NCBI GenBank assembly: GCA_009746045.1
Contig: RPFO01000065.1
Coordinates: 1,166,424 to 1,230,423, forward strand
Length of the DNA stretch: 64,000 nt
Direction of reading: 5' to 3'
From: Mesostigma viride
Taxonomy: Eukaryota; Streptophyta; Mesostigmatophyceae; Mesostigmatales; Mesostigmataceae
The position numbers were made by a program, and so were the translations under genes. The first letter of the stretch is position 1. Every line of letters begins with the position of its first letter. This document shows, piece after piece, positions 44,018 through 56,800 of the stretch. Below the pieces are notes generated by a model. That model saw only the letters and a program-made list of their open reading frames with translations, searched no databases and had not been told where the DNA came from.

Positions 44018-45375
44018 AACCGCCTCCAGTACAGTGTGTAGCCTGGCAACACAGTTTTCGCACAATGCTGTACAAGAACAAGGGGTCGCCAGCCGACCCC
44101 GGCAACTACAGAGGGGTGTGCATCCACAGTGCCCCCCTCAAGCTTCTTATGCGGCTCATCCTGAACCGCCTGCGCACGGCCCTGGACGGACACCTCAGCG
44201 AGACTCAGCACGGATTCCGTTCAGGTCGCAACACTAGTACAGGCATTCGCTACTCGCCGACTGGTGGAGGAACCGCCTCCAGTACAGTGTGTAGCCTGGC
44301 AACACAGTTTTCGCACAATGCTGTACAAGAACAAGGGGTCGCCAGCCGACCCCGGCAACTACAGAGGGGTGTGCATCCACAGTGCCCCCCTCAAGCTTCT
44401 TATGCGGCTCATCCTGAACCGCCTGCGCACGGCCCTGGACGGACACCTCAGCGAGACTCAGCACGGATTCCGTTCAGGTCGCAACACAGTACAGGCATTC
44501 GCTACTCGCCGACTGGTGGAGGAACTGCAACGCCTTCAGCCTGGTGAGTCCCCTTTGCACCTTGTGCTGGTGGACTTCATCAAAGCCTTCGATTCTGTTT
44601 TCTGGCCTGCGCTACGGGACATCCTCGAGCTGTTCCGGATCCCCCGCCCCCTTATTGCTGTCATCCGCAACGTGTATGAGGGGTCCACCACTTCGGTGCG
44701 CACTTCTTACGGGACCACGCCACCATGCCCTTTACAGAAGGGTGTGTGGCAGGGCTGCGTACTGTCGCCCTACCTGTTCATTATTGTTGTCGAATACGTA
44801 ATGTGATTCAGGCGCGCAAGTGATTTGCCCGCATCGTGGGTAGAGAACCAGGGGTGCAGGTTGCCAACAACTTCTGGCATGGCGGAGCGGAAACGGAGAT
44901 TCGGCTGGCGGACATCATCTACGCAGACGACACCACTGACCCTCTTCGAGGATGTACTGGACACGTGCAGACATGGCTTGACTGCCTGGCTATCGAGGCC
45001 CGCGCAGTGGGGCTTGAGGTCAGCAAGAAGACAGACGCCCTGGCGGTTGGGCTCACCCACTCACCGCCACCCCTCTATCTCCTCGACGGCTCTCGAGTCC
45101 TGTATCGGGACCGCGTCAAGCTGCTGGGCAGCCTGCTTCCCAGCTGCGAGGCTTATGTGGACCATCGCAGATGTCTCCCTCGCCTGGCACGCTTTACGCC
45201 AGTACCGGGCCCTGTGGCGCAAGCCCCTTGGCAAGATCGAGAAACAGGACCTGTTCAAGGTCCTCGTCCTTCCTGTTCTCACTTATGGGGCCGAGACGTG
45301 GACCCTCACCGCCGACCTGGCCCGCAAGCTGGACGGCACGGTCACCAACATGCTGCGATCCATTTTCAGAGTAGG
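44018..45375 (+). pseudogene. LINE reverse transcriptase fragment (second LINE)
   Basis: RT frames: LYKNKGSPADPGNYRGVCIH, LNRLRTALD, LSETQHGFRSGRNT, then LVDFIKAFDSVF, KGVWQGCVLSP and, after a stop and frame change near 44,807, LADIIYADDT (YADD motif) and ARAVGLEVSKKT. The first 250 bp are tandemly duplicated (period 253 bp; 44,021 and 44,274), the two copies differing by a 2-nt insertion. The motifs are L1/Jockey-like and differ from the R2-type LINE at 13-18 kb. 5'-truncated and broken at the 3' side by repeat Z. Confidence 0.75.
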
Positions 45376-45821
45376 ATATGCTGCTCATGTCCGCCATTAT
45401 TTACTGATAACTCCGTTGGGAGTAAATGTAGCACATATCCTAGAGAAGGGGTATATGGCTTTTAATACATTCTAAGCTACTTCCTGCAAGGGTGGAAATG
45501 TAAACGACACTTGCTCGAGGTGCACCAGGGCACCTGCACCCCCATGATCTATCAAGCTATACCCAGCGAAGGGGGAGCCTGTCATGGTGGGGGAAGATCA
45601 GCGCGGCTATACAAAAGCTAGGCATGGAGCCATGGCTTCTCATCAGAGAGTGACTCTCTGTATAGGCAGGGCTGAGCTACTTCTTAGCATCCATGGGGGG
45701 TCCATTATAGGCAGGGCGTGGCTAAATTCTTAAATGCATCATCCATGGCCATTATGGGCGCACATGCGCTGGGGCCGCGTGGTAGGCTAAGCCTTACTAA
45801 TCTACACTACTGCTATATTCC
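45376..45821 (-). repeat. Dispersed repeat Z, copy 2 (inverted), inside LINE
   Basis: Starts near CTCCGTTGGGAGT and runs as a diverged reverse copy of 43,590-43,912. It interrupts the LINE after LRSIFRVGYAA. The right part (from about 45,705) is not matched. Confidence 0.6.
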
Positions 45822-46040
45822 CTAGACTGTGGGTGCCTGCCAAGGCTTGTGGTCGACGTGGATGACGTCCCCCCTCCAGTATACCGGTTTCCCCCCTGCG
45901 CTTTGCCGTATCTGGAGGTAGGTCGGCCATAGCTCGCGTCGCCGTTGTTGCTGGGCCAGGGTCAGGTCGTCGTCCAGCGTGAAGTGAGTCCTGGAGAGCT
46001 TCTTGCGGTTTTTATTTATGTCCGCCATGAGGACCTTTAC
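45822..46040 (-). pseudogene. LINE ORF1-like C-terminal fragment (minus strand)
   Basis: The minus strand reads LSRTHFTLDDDLTLAQQQRR, RELWPTYLQIR and PVYWRGDVIHV. This resembles the C-terminal domain of L1-type ORF1 (TLDDDLTxxQQxxR, then a W-RG segment). Orientation is opposite to the RT pieces on either side, so a local inversion occurred. Confidence 0.45.
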
Positions 46041-46411
46041 CAGGGCATGGCATATATCACCAGCACCATTAAGCAGCGGCGCCTGCAGCTCGTAGGGCAC
46101 CTAGCTCGCACCAACCAGGTAGACACCTCACGTGGCCCCCCCGCGGGACTGCGACCAGCTCAGCCTGGCCGGCACTCTCCTGAGGTGGGCCGGGCCCCGT
46201 GATGTTAGACGCCGCAAGGCCCGCACCTTCAAAGAGAACAGCTAGTAGAGGACATGGGGGGCCTAGGCCTCTCCGTAATTTGGAAGAAGATGATGGACAA
46301 GGCCAAGTGGGCCCAGGTCATAGAGGACAACGAGCCCCCCCCCTGTGGGGAAGCGCCCGCGTGTGCAAACCTGCGGGAGGCACTCCAGCCAGCTCCCCTA
46401 GGGTAGCGTGA
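46041..46411 (+). pseudogene. LINE ORF2 C-terminal fragment
   Basis: AYITSTIKQRRLQLVGHLAR is typical of the segment after the RT domain in L1/Jockey-type ORF2 proteins. Later frames (46,199-46,411) are Pro/Arg-rich and shifted. Probably the 3' end of the LINE at 44,018. Confidence 0.55.
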
Positions 46412-46504
46412 TGTTGTTTAGATAGACGTTGTAGTTAGTGATGTTGTTTAGATAGACGTCAAGTAGGTAGATGATGTAGATAGATTAGACCGGTAGGACT
46501 TGCA

Positions 46505-46904
46505 CCCATCCATCCATCCATCCATCCATCCATCCATCCATCCATCCATCCATCCATCCATCCATCCATCCATCCATCCATCCATCCATCCATCCATCCA
46601 TCCATCCATCCATCCATCCATCCATCCATCCATCCATCCATCCATCCATCCATCCATCCATCCATCCATCCATCCATCCATCCATCCATCCATCCATCCA
46701 TCCATCCATCCATCCATCCATCCATCCATCCATCCATCCATCCATCCATCCATCCATCCATCCATCCATCCATCCATCCATCCATCCATCCATCCATCCA
46801 TCCATCCATCCATCCATCCATCCATCCATCCATCCATCCATCCATCCATCCATCCATCCATCCATCCATCCATCCATCCATCCATCCATCCATCCATCCA
46901 TCGG
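46505..46904. repeat. CATC tetranucleotide array
   Basis: About 100 perfect CATC (CCAT) units. The His-Pro-Ser-Ile and Met-Asp-Gly-Trp frames through it are artefacts. Confidence 0.98.
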
Positions 46905-46906
46905 GG

Positions 46907-46965
46907 TTAATGCTCCGTGACTCCCCAACGGGAGCACGAGTCCAATTAATTAATTAATTAATTAA
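46907..46965. repeat. Hairpin plus TTAATTAA terminus
   Basis: TGCTCCGTGACTCCCC, then AACGGGAGCACGAG, then TTAATTAATTAA. Nearly the same as 42,519-42,574. It marks the end of another member of the TTAA-bounded family. Confidence 0.6.
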
Positions 46966-47870
46966 TCTAGTCTAGAAAATCCTAACTACGCTACTCAGCA
47001 AAACGCCCCTTCCTCTTGGGGGGGGGGTGGCTTGCCCACAGGGGCTGGCGTGTGAGCCTGGACAATCTTCTGCCACCTCTTCTTGTTCTGCATGGCAGTC
47101 CAAAGAAGGGAGGGGGTTTGGCATGGCATGTCTCAGATAAATATTGACTTCAGTGGAAAAAGATTATAAACGCAACATCTGGACAACGCAATTGAACATA
47201 ACTAATTGTGTCACATGCGTCTAGGAATAGGTATCTCACTTAACATAATATATGGCGCGCTGGCCAAAGCTCAATTATGGATGACACACCTGCAACAAGG
47301 ACGGCATGACTATGCCGCACATAATTTTTTCCCCAATAATAAGTGCCCAAAGGAATAAGGTGAATAAGCCCTACTAGCCCTAATTCAATGCATATGCAGG
47401 TCTACAAAGAGATCCTTGAAAACTATGTACTTGGAAGCATAGCAGGCATTCAACAAATGTTCCTGCAAACTCCATTGCTCATGCGAGCCCATATTGGTGC
47501 ACTGTGGCAGACGATGTAGACTGTCATCAAAATCATCCTGGTCCCCCCCCCCCCCCCCCCCCACAAACCACCACAGTACATGTCGACCAAGTACCACTAG
47601 ACACAGGACAGCTGCCTCACTTCTCAGCTAAGGCCAGAGGCAGGGAGCCTCTTGGCAGGCAGGCCAACATAGCTCAATGCAACCCCCTCAACAGAAAGGC
47701 AGAGCAACCACTTATGCTGCCCCCCCCCCTTCTTTTGGGAAGACACAGGCCAGCTTTGCGCAGCGCATGTGGCTCTTGGCAAGCCTTATACGCTAGGCAG
47801 GCGTGCCAAAACGACCCCATGCAGCTGTCTCACTTAACAACCCCACTGCCACAAAACCTCGACAACCCCT
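46966..47870. other. 3' flank of the phospholipase D gene
   Basis: No gene recognised. Contains G- and C-homopolymers (47,020 and 47,546-47,562). Should hold the PLD 3' UTR on the minus strand. Confidence 0.4.
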
Positions 47871-50800
47871 TCAAGTTGTCAGGCTGTCAGGCAGCTTGGT
47901 CTTCACGCCCTCGATCGAGCCGCCCAAGTCCAGGAACGTGTCGTACGGCGGCGGCAGTGCATGCACAAACCCGTCCGACTCCACCTCCAACGGGTACGTC
48001 ATCAGGTGGCCCTCCATCTCGACCACGGCCTCCCCCTTGTACAAGTCCCAGTGGGCCGCTGCCACCTCGTTCACGCGCCGGACGCACTCCAGGCTGCTCG
48101 GGTTGGCAAAGATGTCGTCGTTGCAGCCCAGGTGTTCCGCGAACAGGCCGCGCCGGAAACCGTACACCTGTCCCCGAGCGGGGTGGTGCACGTCCTCGGA
48201 CGCCAACCGCGCGGGCTGCCACATCCCTGCGGCGATCTCGCTGTCCCGGTTCCCTGCGAGGCTGCGCATGTTGATGTTGGCGGAACCGACAAGGATGTAG
48301 TCATCGTCCACGATCATCATCTTGGAGTGGACGTAGACCATCATGCGGCGCGTGGCGCACAGGGTCGCGGGGATGCCCGCGGGGGGATCAGCCGTAGGCA
48401 TTGGGCAGTTGTCGGTCGTCTCTCGGTTGCCCAGGCAGTAGAAGTTGAGGTAGTCGCGGGGGCTCGCGTCGACGCCCTTAGCGGCGATCGCGTGCGCAAT
48501 CTTCCGGTACATCATCTCCATTGTGAGCCGCTGCCAGAGGAGGATCTCCTGCACCGCCTCGGACGTCTGTTGGGCGCAGACACCGCACAGCGGCAACCAC
48601 ACGACGGTTGACAAGGCAGGGCATGCATGGGGTATGGGGGAAGAAGTAGGATCAGTATTAGGGGAATGTGCGCACATGACGTGACGGCAAGCAGCATGCG
48701 GTGGAATCCCCTGCTCCCCTGGACATGCACTACGACCGCCACAAGTCCCTACATGCCAATGTATCCATACATACGGCAACCAGCAACCGCAGCTGCAAGG
48801 TTGGGCGCCAACTTGCACCGTAATTGCTGCAACTGCGTTAATGGATGCAAGCCCACTTCCATGGGAGGGCGGTAGGGGCATGCGCCCCAAGTCACCCAAC
48901 CCTACTCTTTGCACACACTCGCAATATCTGGGAACCACAGCACCCACCGCGGTTCGCAACCAGGAGAAGAGACGCTTGCTTCGCATGAACAAACAGCCTA
49001 TTCGAGGCTTCCCAGCTAAGATCTTCCTCCTGCTCCCATATCCACCCATGCAAGTTTGTCTCATCCTGCTCAAGCAACACGAATAACCACATCCATGAAG
49101 TGCCTTCTCCTGCCTGCCCCCATATCCGCACAACCCCCATCATCTCAAAAGGCAGCCGCTCCTCGGAGTAGTTGGATGCCAATCTTGAAGCCCCACCCCG
49201 CCTCACACACACACTCACAATAGAGCCCCCCTGTAGCGTGCCGACTAGGGTCGAGCCTAGAGAGCACTTGGAAGTTTGGCAAAAGGATAAATAGGTATAA
49301 AAAGATATGAGCAAAAGAGTAGCTATACTAACGTCAAATGTTGCCTAGAGTGATTCGAAGACAGCACCTTCGGACATACATGGCTACGTGTGTGTCGGTG
49401 ACTGATATCTAGAGGTAATATTGGCGATATTGGGGGATATATCGATAGATATATGTCCGAGGCATAGTGCAACCATTGTTGCCAAGGACATGGACAGTGG
49501 CCGGATCAGCACTATGTTCGACCCGTAGTTCGGCACGCTACAATGAACTTCAGGCCGTAACTTAGTGGCGGGTGAATTTGGGCCACAAGAGTGGATCAGC
49601 CAGCTGGTGCCGACCTAGTGGCACTGCTTGACATAAAGGCAGCGAGGATGGAGGTCGGATGACAGGTTCGGACGTTGTCAATCACTCCACGTAACCTCAA
49701 CGTATTCTAAATGAATCAATGAATCCATGTCTGTCATCACCCTTTGTGTATGAACACATGCGAAGAAGACAAGAAGGTAAATTATAATGCCCCAGGGCCT
49801 ACGCTGCGATCACAGCAAGTAGCCCATAGCGTAGTGAATATCTTCCATTCTCAGGCAGGTATCAACCCCGGGACGATAGTCCCGTATTTAGGAGGAGACG
49901 ATCTTTCCCAACATGCCTGGCTGATAGGCTTGGCACGTTACACCCCTTTTCCTCATTATCCCCGATCACCTATCTGGCCTCTGCCCCCCCCACACCCACC
50001 CACCCAACCCAGGGCACCTACCGGATCTCCCTCAGGGAACATGGGCACGACCACGTAGGCCGCAAAGCGCTCGCCCGCGGCGATCTTGTCGCAGATCTTG
50101 GTGGCCAGCTCGATGGGCACCAGGTGGGTCGCGCCACACTGCCACCCGCCGGCACGAAAGCAAATGGATACAGGGGCACATACGCGTGTGCGCATAATAG
50201 TTAGCAAATAAGCAAACAAGCAATTAAGCAGGTCAGCTGATAAGCAAAAAAGCGAAGCACATGCGACAGTAAGCAACAGCAGACACCCGTATGACCACAA
50301 AACCAAAGAGCCGCCTAACCATGAGGCCACATTGCTGCATTCAGGGCTCATGCCACGCGGAGACACGGGACAAGGTGAGAGCAAGCAGAGTAACGACGCT
50401 CCCACGCATAACTCAGGCTGGGCGGCTGGCGAGTGGCCGTTGTCACCGCCAACGTCAGCTGCGGGAGAAGAATGGAAGGGCCGGCGCGATATAACGTTGT
50501 CGCGACCAGATATGTGACCAAAACTGCAGCACAGGCGGCATAATGTGGCGCGCAAAACACATGGCCAATCGCAAAGCGCATGATCACGGCTCCAAGCCGA
50601 TGCAGGTCCGTTGGAATGTTGCGAGCGTCGGAAAAGGGTGGAAAGCGTTCCCAGAGAACACGTGCTTACATCTTGGTTGGACGACCACGCTTGGCAGCTG
50701 CCCAGGAAGTACCTGCATGGAGCACAAACCACGGTCCATACAGCACATAAGGCGCAGCAGTCAGGCAACACACATGGCTATGTAGATGCTGCCACCAAGT

Positions 50801-53800
50801 GCCCAGGAAAGAAGTTGACTTGGTGGAACATGGCGGCAACCAAAACGCGGCCGCCGCATCACAGTCTCCTATGCATGACTTTTAACAAAACCCTAGAGAT
50901 AACCTTTGGGGCACAGACCAAACCAGTACTTGTTGACTGGACTGACTGCCGCATGGTGATCATGATGGCAAAAAGCCAACCAAGCCAAAAACCTGCCAGG
51001 TTTTGACCACAAAAACTTACTGACTGCCTGCTCCTAACAATGACTGCCCGCAGCAAAGAGCATCGCTTCGCACGGCACCCCCTAATCTATAACCGCGCGC
51101 AGGCCTCAGGCCCCCACGCGTGCCCCATCGACGCCTGCAAACTTTACTGGTGCCCATCAGGGATGAAGTACGTCTCCTCAGGACAGAAACCTGCACATGA
51201 TCGGGACAGGGGAGTGTCGGCGCCACTGTCGCGATGAGATCATCAACGACAAGTTGACGCGCACTTAAAAAACGAGCATAACGCACTGTGAGCATCGGTG
51301 TCCCAGAGCACACACTGGTTCCTGATACACCGCCGCTGGCTCGTCTTATAAACAACAGTAAAAATAGCTCTCAGCATCATCATGCAGCCCCCCAAACCAC
51401 ATGCTGGATCTAAATAGAACGCAGAAAATACAAGCAACATCCTAACTTAACACAATTAAATCACTCACTGGCTCTTGATGCCGATGCTATAGATAGTACT
51501 GCAGAAAGCTCATAGCACCACTTGCTGCCCCCCATAGCCACTCACTGGTTCTCGATGTAGATGAAGTGCTTGGCGCGCCGGATCTGGTGGACGTATGCCC
51601 GGTGTATGCTGTTGTCCACCTGCCGGCCCTTCTTGCTCAGCAGGTGCTGCGGCGACAGCTGGCGCACGTTGTCCCTGGCCGCGAACACCGCCGAGCGCGA
51701 GTCGATGGAACGGAAAAGCTGCACGTGCCAGCTGGCGGGGTCGCCGTCCGGGTACACGTGATCGCTCTCGCCCATCACGTACATGGAGGGAGGGCACGGG
51801 TAGAGCTTCTCCACGTGCTTCTCCACCTGGCAGCGCCAGCGCTCCTCAAAGTTGGTCTTCACGTCGTGTGCGATGCTGCCCTCGAGCTTCACGTGGATGT
51901 CGTGCCACGGCTCCCGGGGGCCAAACTCCTTGGTCACGGGCACGGCCAGCACGCAGTTCTGGTCAAAGAGGAGGGGGAGGATTGAAGGCGGTGGTGGTGA
52001 GATGCACAATGGATGGATGTGGATGTGTGTGCGGAAGGAGGGTTGAGGCAGCACATTGGGAGAGGCCGCGGAAGGGTGGGTGAGGCGGGTGGGTAAGCGG
52101 GTGGGGTGGATGCGCGATGGCGCGAAGGTGGCTTATTGGGAGAGGGCAGGGTCAGCATGCAAGGCATAGTGGGGCGAGCGGGGCGCAGGGAAGGCGCCGC
52201 ATGGCTCGGGTGCTGGGGTAAGAGTGATGACAAGATACCCATTGCCAGAACCTGTGCAGCATGTCACAGGGGGGTGGCAACAAACATGGTAGTAGCGGAC
52301 AGAAGAGTGCTTGGCAGGTGTCGGGGCGTTGGCAAGATCTATCCAAGGTGAGCAACAGCACCAAGCACGCAGGTGGCATGCCCATTTCGAAAGCATGCAT
52401 TTGACAGCATGGCTGGCAGGTCGTGCCGTTATACCCCATCATGCATGTACAAAAGTCCTTGCTGCACTTGCCACCAAACAATGATCACCCATACCTGACA
52501 GAAGTCCTTGTCATGCTCCGTGAAGCGCGTGCGAAAGAGCGAGTGGTGGCCAGTGTCGTAGCGGCCGTTGGTCAGGTCCAGACCGCCGATGAACGCGACC
52601 ACCCGCTTCTTGTCGCTGCCCAGGGGGGGGGCGTCGCAGATTACGCTTTTCTGGCAACCGACACACGGCAGACGACAGCAGTAACCGTTACAGCAGAAAA
52701 CAGGCTCGATAGCCGGGTTTGGGAGATTCATATGACAGGGCAAAGACAATACACGCAGCCGCGTAGCCAGGGGGGTGTTTTATTGTCTTTTAACCTATGT
52801 GAGGTTTATCATGTCAAGTGGGGTCACACATTTGGCGCGTGCTATCAGACCGGGGGGCACAGCGACCAGGCGCGAGATGCCCCGAGGCATATGAGCGCGC
52901 AGAGGAAGCAGAGAGGGAATGCATTCAACAAAGTGCGCAACCAGCAAGTCGCACCAAAATGACTACACTGATTGCAACGACATAAGAAAGGAGAAGGCAG
53001 GGCTGGCGCCCTGATTTATCACAACAAGCAGCGACCCCCTCAGAGCCAAATGGCATGTGTGAAGTCAGACCCTGGCATGGGCTGCGCACCTTGACATGCT
53101 GCAGCTGTGGTGCAGGGGAAAGAACAGGTTAGCTGAGTGGCATACTTTCATAGCTGGCATGACCTTCCCCTGTCCGCTGCCCAATCCTCTCCTGGGCTTG
53201 GTATTCCCCATGCGGCTTCCCTTTTCCTTTCCACATCCATTGCCCCTTTAAATTCTTTCTACCTCTCAACACGATCCCCAGCCTACCTGGTGCTGCTTCC
53301 CATCCCCAGTCCCCCCCCCCATCCCACCTGGTGGTGGGAGAAGATGCCGCTGACCACCAGCCGCTTGAGGACATTGTTCAGCATGCCGCCCTCGCGGGGA
53401 ACCAGGCTGGGGGGGGGGAGGGAGGCGGGAGGAAAGGGAGGCAAGTTAGGGGGCCAGTGGGGGCAGAAGGGCGGGGGGGGGGCGGTATGGGCGCCCTGCG
53501 GCGTGCGCGGAGGGTGGCGCATGCAGCAACACCTTCCCCCCCCCCCCCCCCATGCACCCCCCCCCCATGCACCCACTACATGCCCCCGCTAGTGCGGCAC
53601 AGACCACCCACTACCCACACGTACACCCACACGAAACTGGCGCTCCTCCTGCTTCTCGCACACCTGTGCGCCCGCCTGCCTGCCCCCCCCCCCCACGCGC
53701 ACAGATGCAGCTACCCACCCAATATTAGTGCAGCACAAACCCCTTCCCCCCCCACTACTGGTGGGTGCACACGCCCACGCCCTCACCGGCACATGACGGT

Positions 53801-56800
53801 GGTCCCCTTGAAGTACTGCTTGGTCTGCTCATCGTGCACGTTCATCACGCCCGCGGTGGTGACCATCACGTTGTGGACCGACGACTGGTCATCCCACAGC
53901 ATGATGTTGACCTGGCGACGCGCACACGAGTGCGAACAGACACAGGAAGCGTGGGGGAGGGTCACGCACGCAGAGGGATGGGTGCGCGCAGAGGGGTGGG
54001 TGCGCACATAGAGGGATGGACCAATGACGTCAGAACGGAACACGGGTAGCGCTTACGGGATGCCTCCAGGGGAGAAGCGGCCACCCGTGCGTGCGGTGAG
54101 GGAGGAGAACGGGGACCAAAGGAAGAAGAAGCAGAAGCGGAGGGGGAGAGGAAGGGAGGCAGGGGCAGCGGACGGCTGCAAGGGAGGAACAGGATGGGGG
54201 TCCCAGAAAGCCATGGGACCAGCACGTGAAGGGCTTGTCCGTGCCACTTCCAAGCCCGAGCCGCCATAATCCACCCAGACAAAGGCAAGTCAGGTGCAGG
54301 CCCAATCACTAGCATCACCAGTTATAGGGAACGGCTGCCAGCAAGCAGCACTAAATTGCGAAGCTGGTGGCCGCCCGCATGGAATGCCATGCTGTACATG
54401 GTGCCTTGACACGACAAGTATGCAATGCCAACGATCAATACGATAGTCATGTTGCAAGCAGATTTAACCCAGACATTCACGCACGCATACAGGGAGCTGT
54501 TGCCCCCATTGAAACATGCCCTCACAGGAGCAACCGCCCACGCATCATCACAAACCAGCGGGATCGCCCCCCCCCCCATGATGGCATGAACATTCCCCCC
54601 ATGACGGCATGAACATTCCCCCCATGATGGCATGAACCTTCCCCCCATGATGGCATGGACCTCCCATACCCCCAACAGGGGTAGTGCCAACCACAACATG
54701 ACATGCACCATGTCATCCTGCATGCGGCGCATGCTGCCCTATAGCAGGTGCCCCTTGCTCACATCCTTCCCTTGCATACGCCAACCGCATGTCCACGCGA
54801 CACCCAATCTGAACAACCCTACATCGGACACAACCCATCTACTCCTGCCAAATGACATTAGACGCATGAAATACTGATGCTACCAAACGGCCACCTCCCC
54901 ACCTGGACGCCCTCGGCCGCCTTGGCCTTTAGGATCTCGCCAAGTGTCGGCTGTCCCTCCTCGCGGATCAGCGTGATCTCGGTGTACAGCGACCAGCCTG
55001 TGATATAAATAAACTCCTTGGCCGATTGGAGCGCCGCGTACACGTCCCTCCACGCCTGCCCGTGGTGGTACTGGCTCCCGTCACCCAGCGTCACAGTGGG
55101 CAGGAAGCCATCTGGCTGGTGTGCGTCCTGGTAGAGCGTTACGCGGCACCCCGTGCGGACGGGGAAGTAGACGTCGGGCACCTCGGGGGTGGCGAGCGCC
55201 AGGTGTTCGTGCGGGAAGTACTCCAGCGCGACCTCCACTTGGCCGCACGCCTTGCCTTTGTTGGTCAGTGTGTGCCTGGGTGCGTGCCGGGCGGGATGAA
55301 CATGCAGCCATGCCATGGAGCTATGAGTGTCAAGGCACGCAATGAGAGGGGGCCAAGTCCTGGCGGTGCAGCTATGAGCGTGCAACGCGGTCTCCATACG
55401 GGGGGGGGGGGGGGGGGGAATATATTTGCAGAGCGGGCGACATGCAGGGGGGGCGGGTTTGAGTGGGGGATATCTTCGCATGGGGACAGCTAGCCACAAC
55501 GGCTTTGGCTTTCAAAGCTGTACCAGCGAGAAAAATTTGCAGGAAAGAACTTGCCAGAAGAAATTTTGGAGAAAAGGTGACGGAAGGAAGCAGGAGCATT
55601 CCTTATAGCCCCCCTTGTGACGGAAACAGCACATTTTAAGGCCGCTAAAACGTTGCAGCCTCTCCAACCATCATGCTGCCACAATTGTCATGGATTGGAC
55701 AACAGTCAAAGGGAAGGGGTTCAACATCGGAACGCCAAGCAGGATGCCAGGTGCCACACATCCACGAGCGGACACCAGAGCCAGTGTCGTATGCTAAACC
55801 CAGCTAGTTAAGGCACAGCCACTGACTTGTGCGATCAAGGATGCGGCTGTGTGGGGAGCTGCCACGTGAGCTGCTTTATTTGCAGGGTCATGTTGGCTGT
55901 GTATGGTAGGCGGTGGATTACTGCCCACAGCACCCAACCAGCCACGGGCCCCCAGCCCCACCGGTGGATTACTGCCCACAGCACCCAACCAGCCACGGGC
56001 CCCCAGCCCCACCGGTGGATTACTGCCCACAGCACCCAACCAGCCACGGGCCCCCAGCCCCACCGGTGGATCACTGCCCACAGCACCCAACCAGCCACGG
56101 GCCCCCAGCCCCACCGGTGGATCACTGCCCACAGCACCCAACCAGCCACGGGCCCCAGCCCCACCGGTGGATTACTGCCCACAGCACCCAACCAGCCACG
56201 GGCCCCCAGCCCCACCGGTGGATTACTGCCCACAGCACGCAACCAGCCGCGGGCCCCCAGCCCCACCGGTGGATCACTGCCCACAGCACCCAACCAGCCA
56301 CGGGCCGCCAGCCCCACCGGTGGATTACTGCCCACAGCACGCAACCAGCCACGGGCCCCCAGCCCCACCGGTGGATTACTGCCCACAGCACCCAACCAGC
56401 CACGGGCCGCCAGCCCCACCGGTGGATTACTGCCCACAGCACGCAACCAGCCACGGGCCCCCAGCTGCACCGACCCACAATCTGCCGGTAGCCATGAGGA
56501 CCCCCCCCACGCACCAGCCACATGGGCACTAGCATACAGCCACACAAAATATTGCCACAAGCCAAATGGGCACTAGCACACATCCACACACACAGTACCA
56601 CAAGCCACATGGAAATGGGCCATCGACTCGGCTTGCATCCGTCCCCTAAGCCGGTGGGCATCCAACCCCCACGCACCATCCCTCGATCCTCTTCTGATCC
56701 GCCAGGTCAGCGGCGGGGATGGCGGCGGAGCCCAGCTCCTGCGCACATCCGTCACATTTCACACATGATTTGATCACACAGCGGCGCCGGGGCGGTCAAG

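Noticed and set aside
46448-46937. Met-Asp-Gly-Trp and His-Pro-Ser-Ile frames
   Set aside because: Translations of the CATC array.
48567-49133. Upstream extension of the last PLD exon as an open frame to 49,133
   Set aside because: Not conserved in the PLD family. A CAG acceptor at 48,567 gives an in-frame join to GDP at the end of exon 10, so this is intron.
55911-56470. Possible CRISPR-like array
   Set aside because: The 51-bp units are contiguous, without unique spacers, and lie in an intron of a eukaryotic gene.
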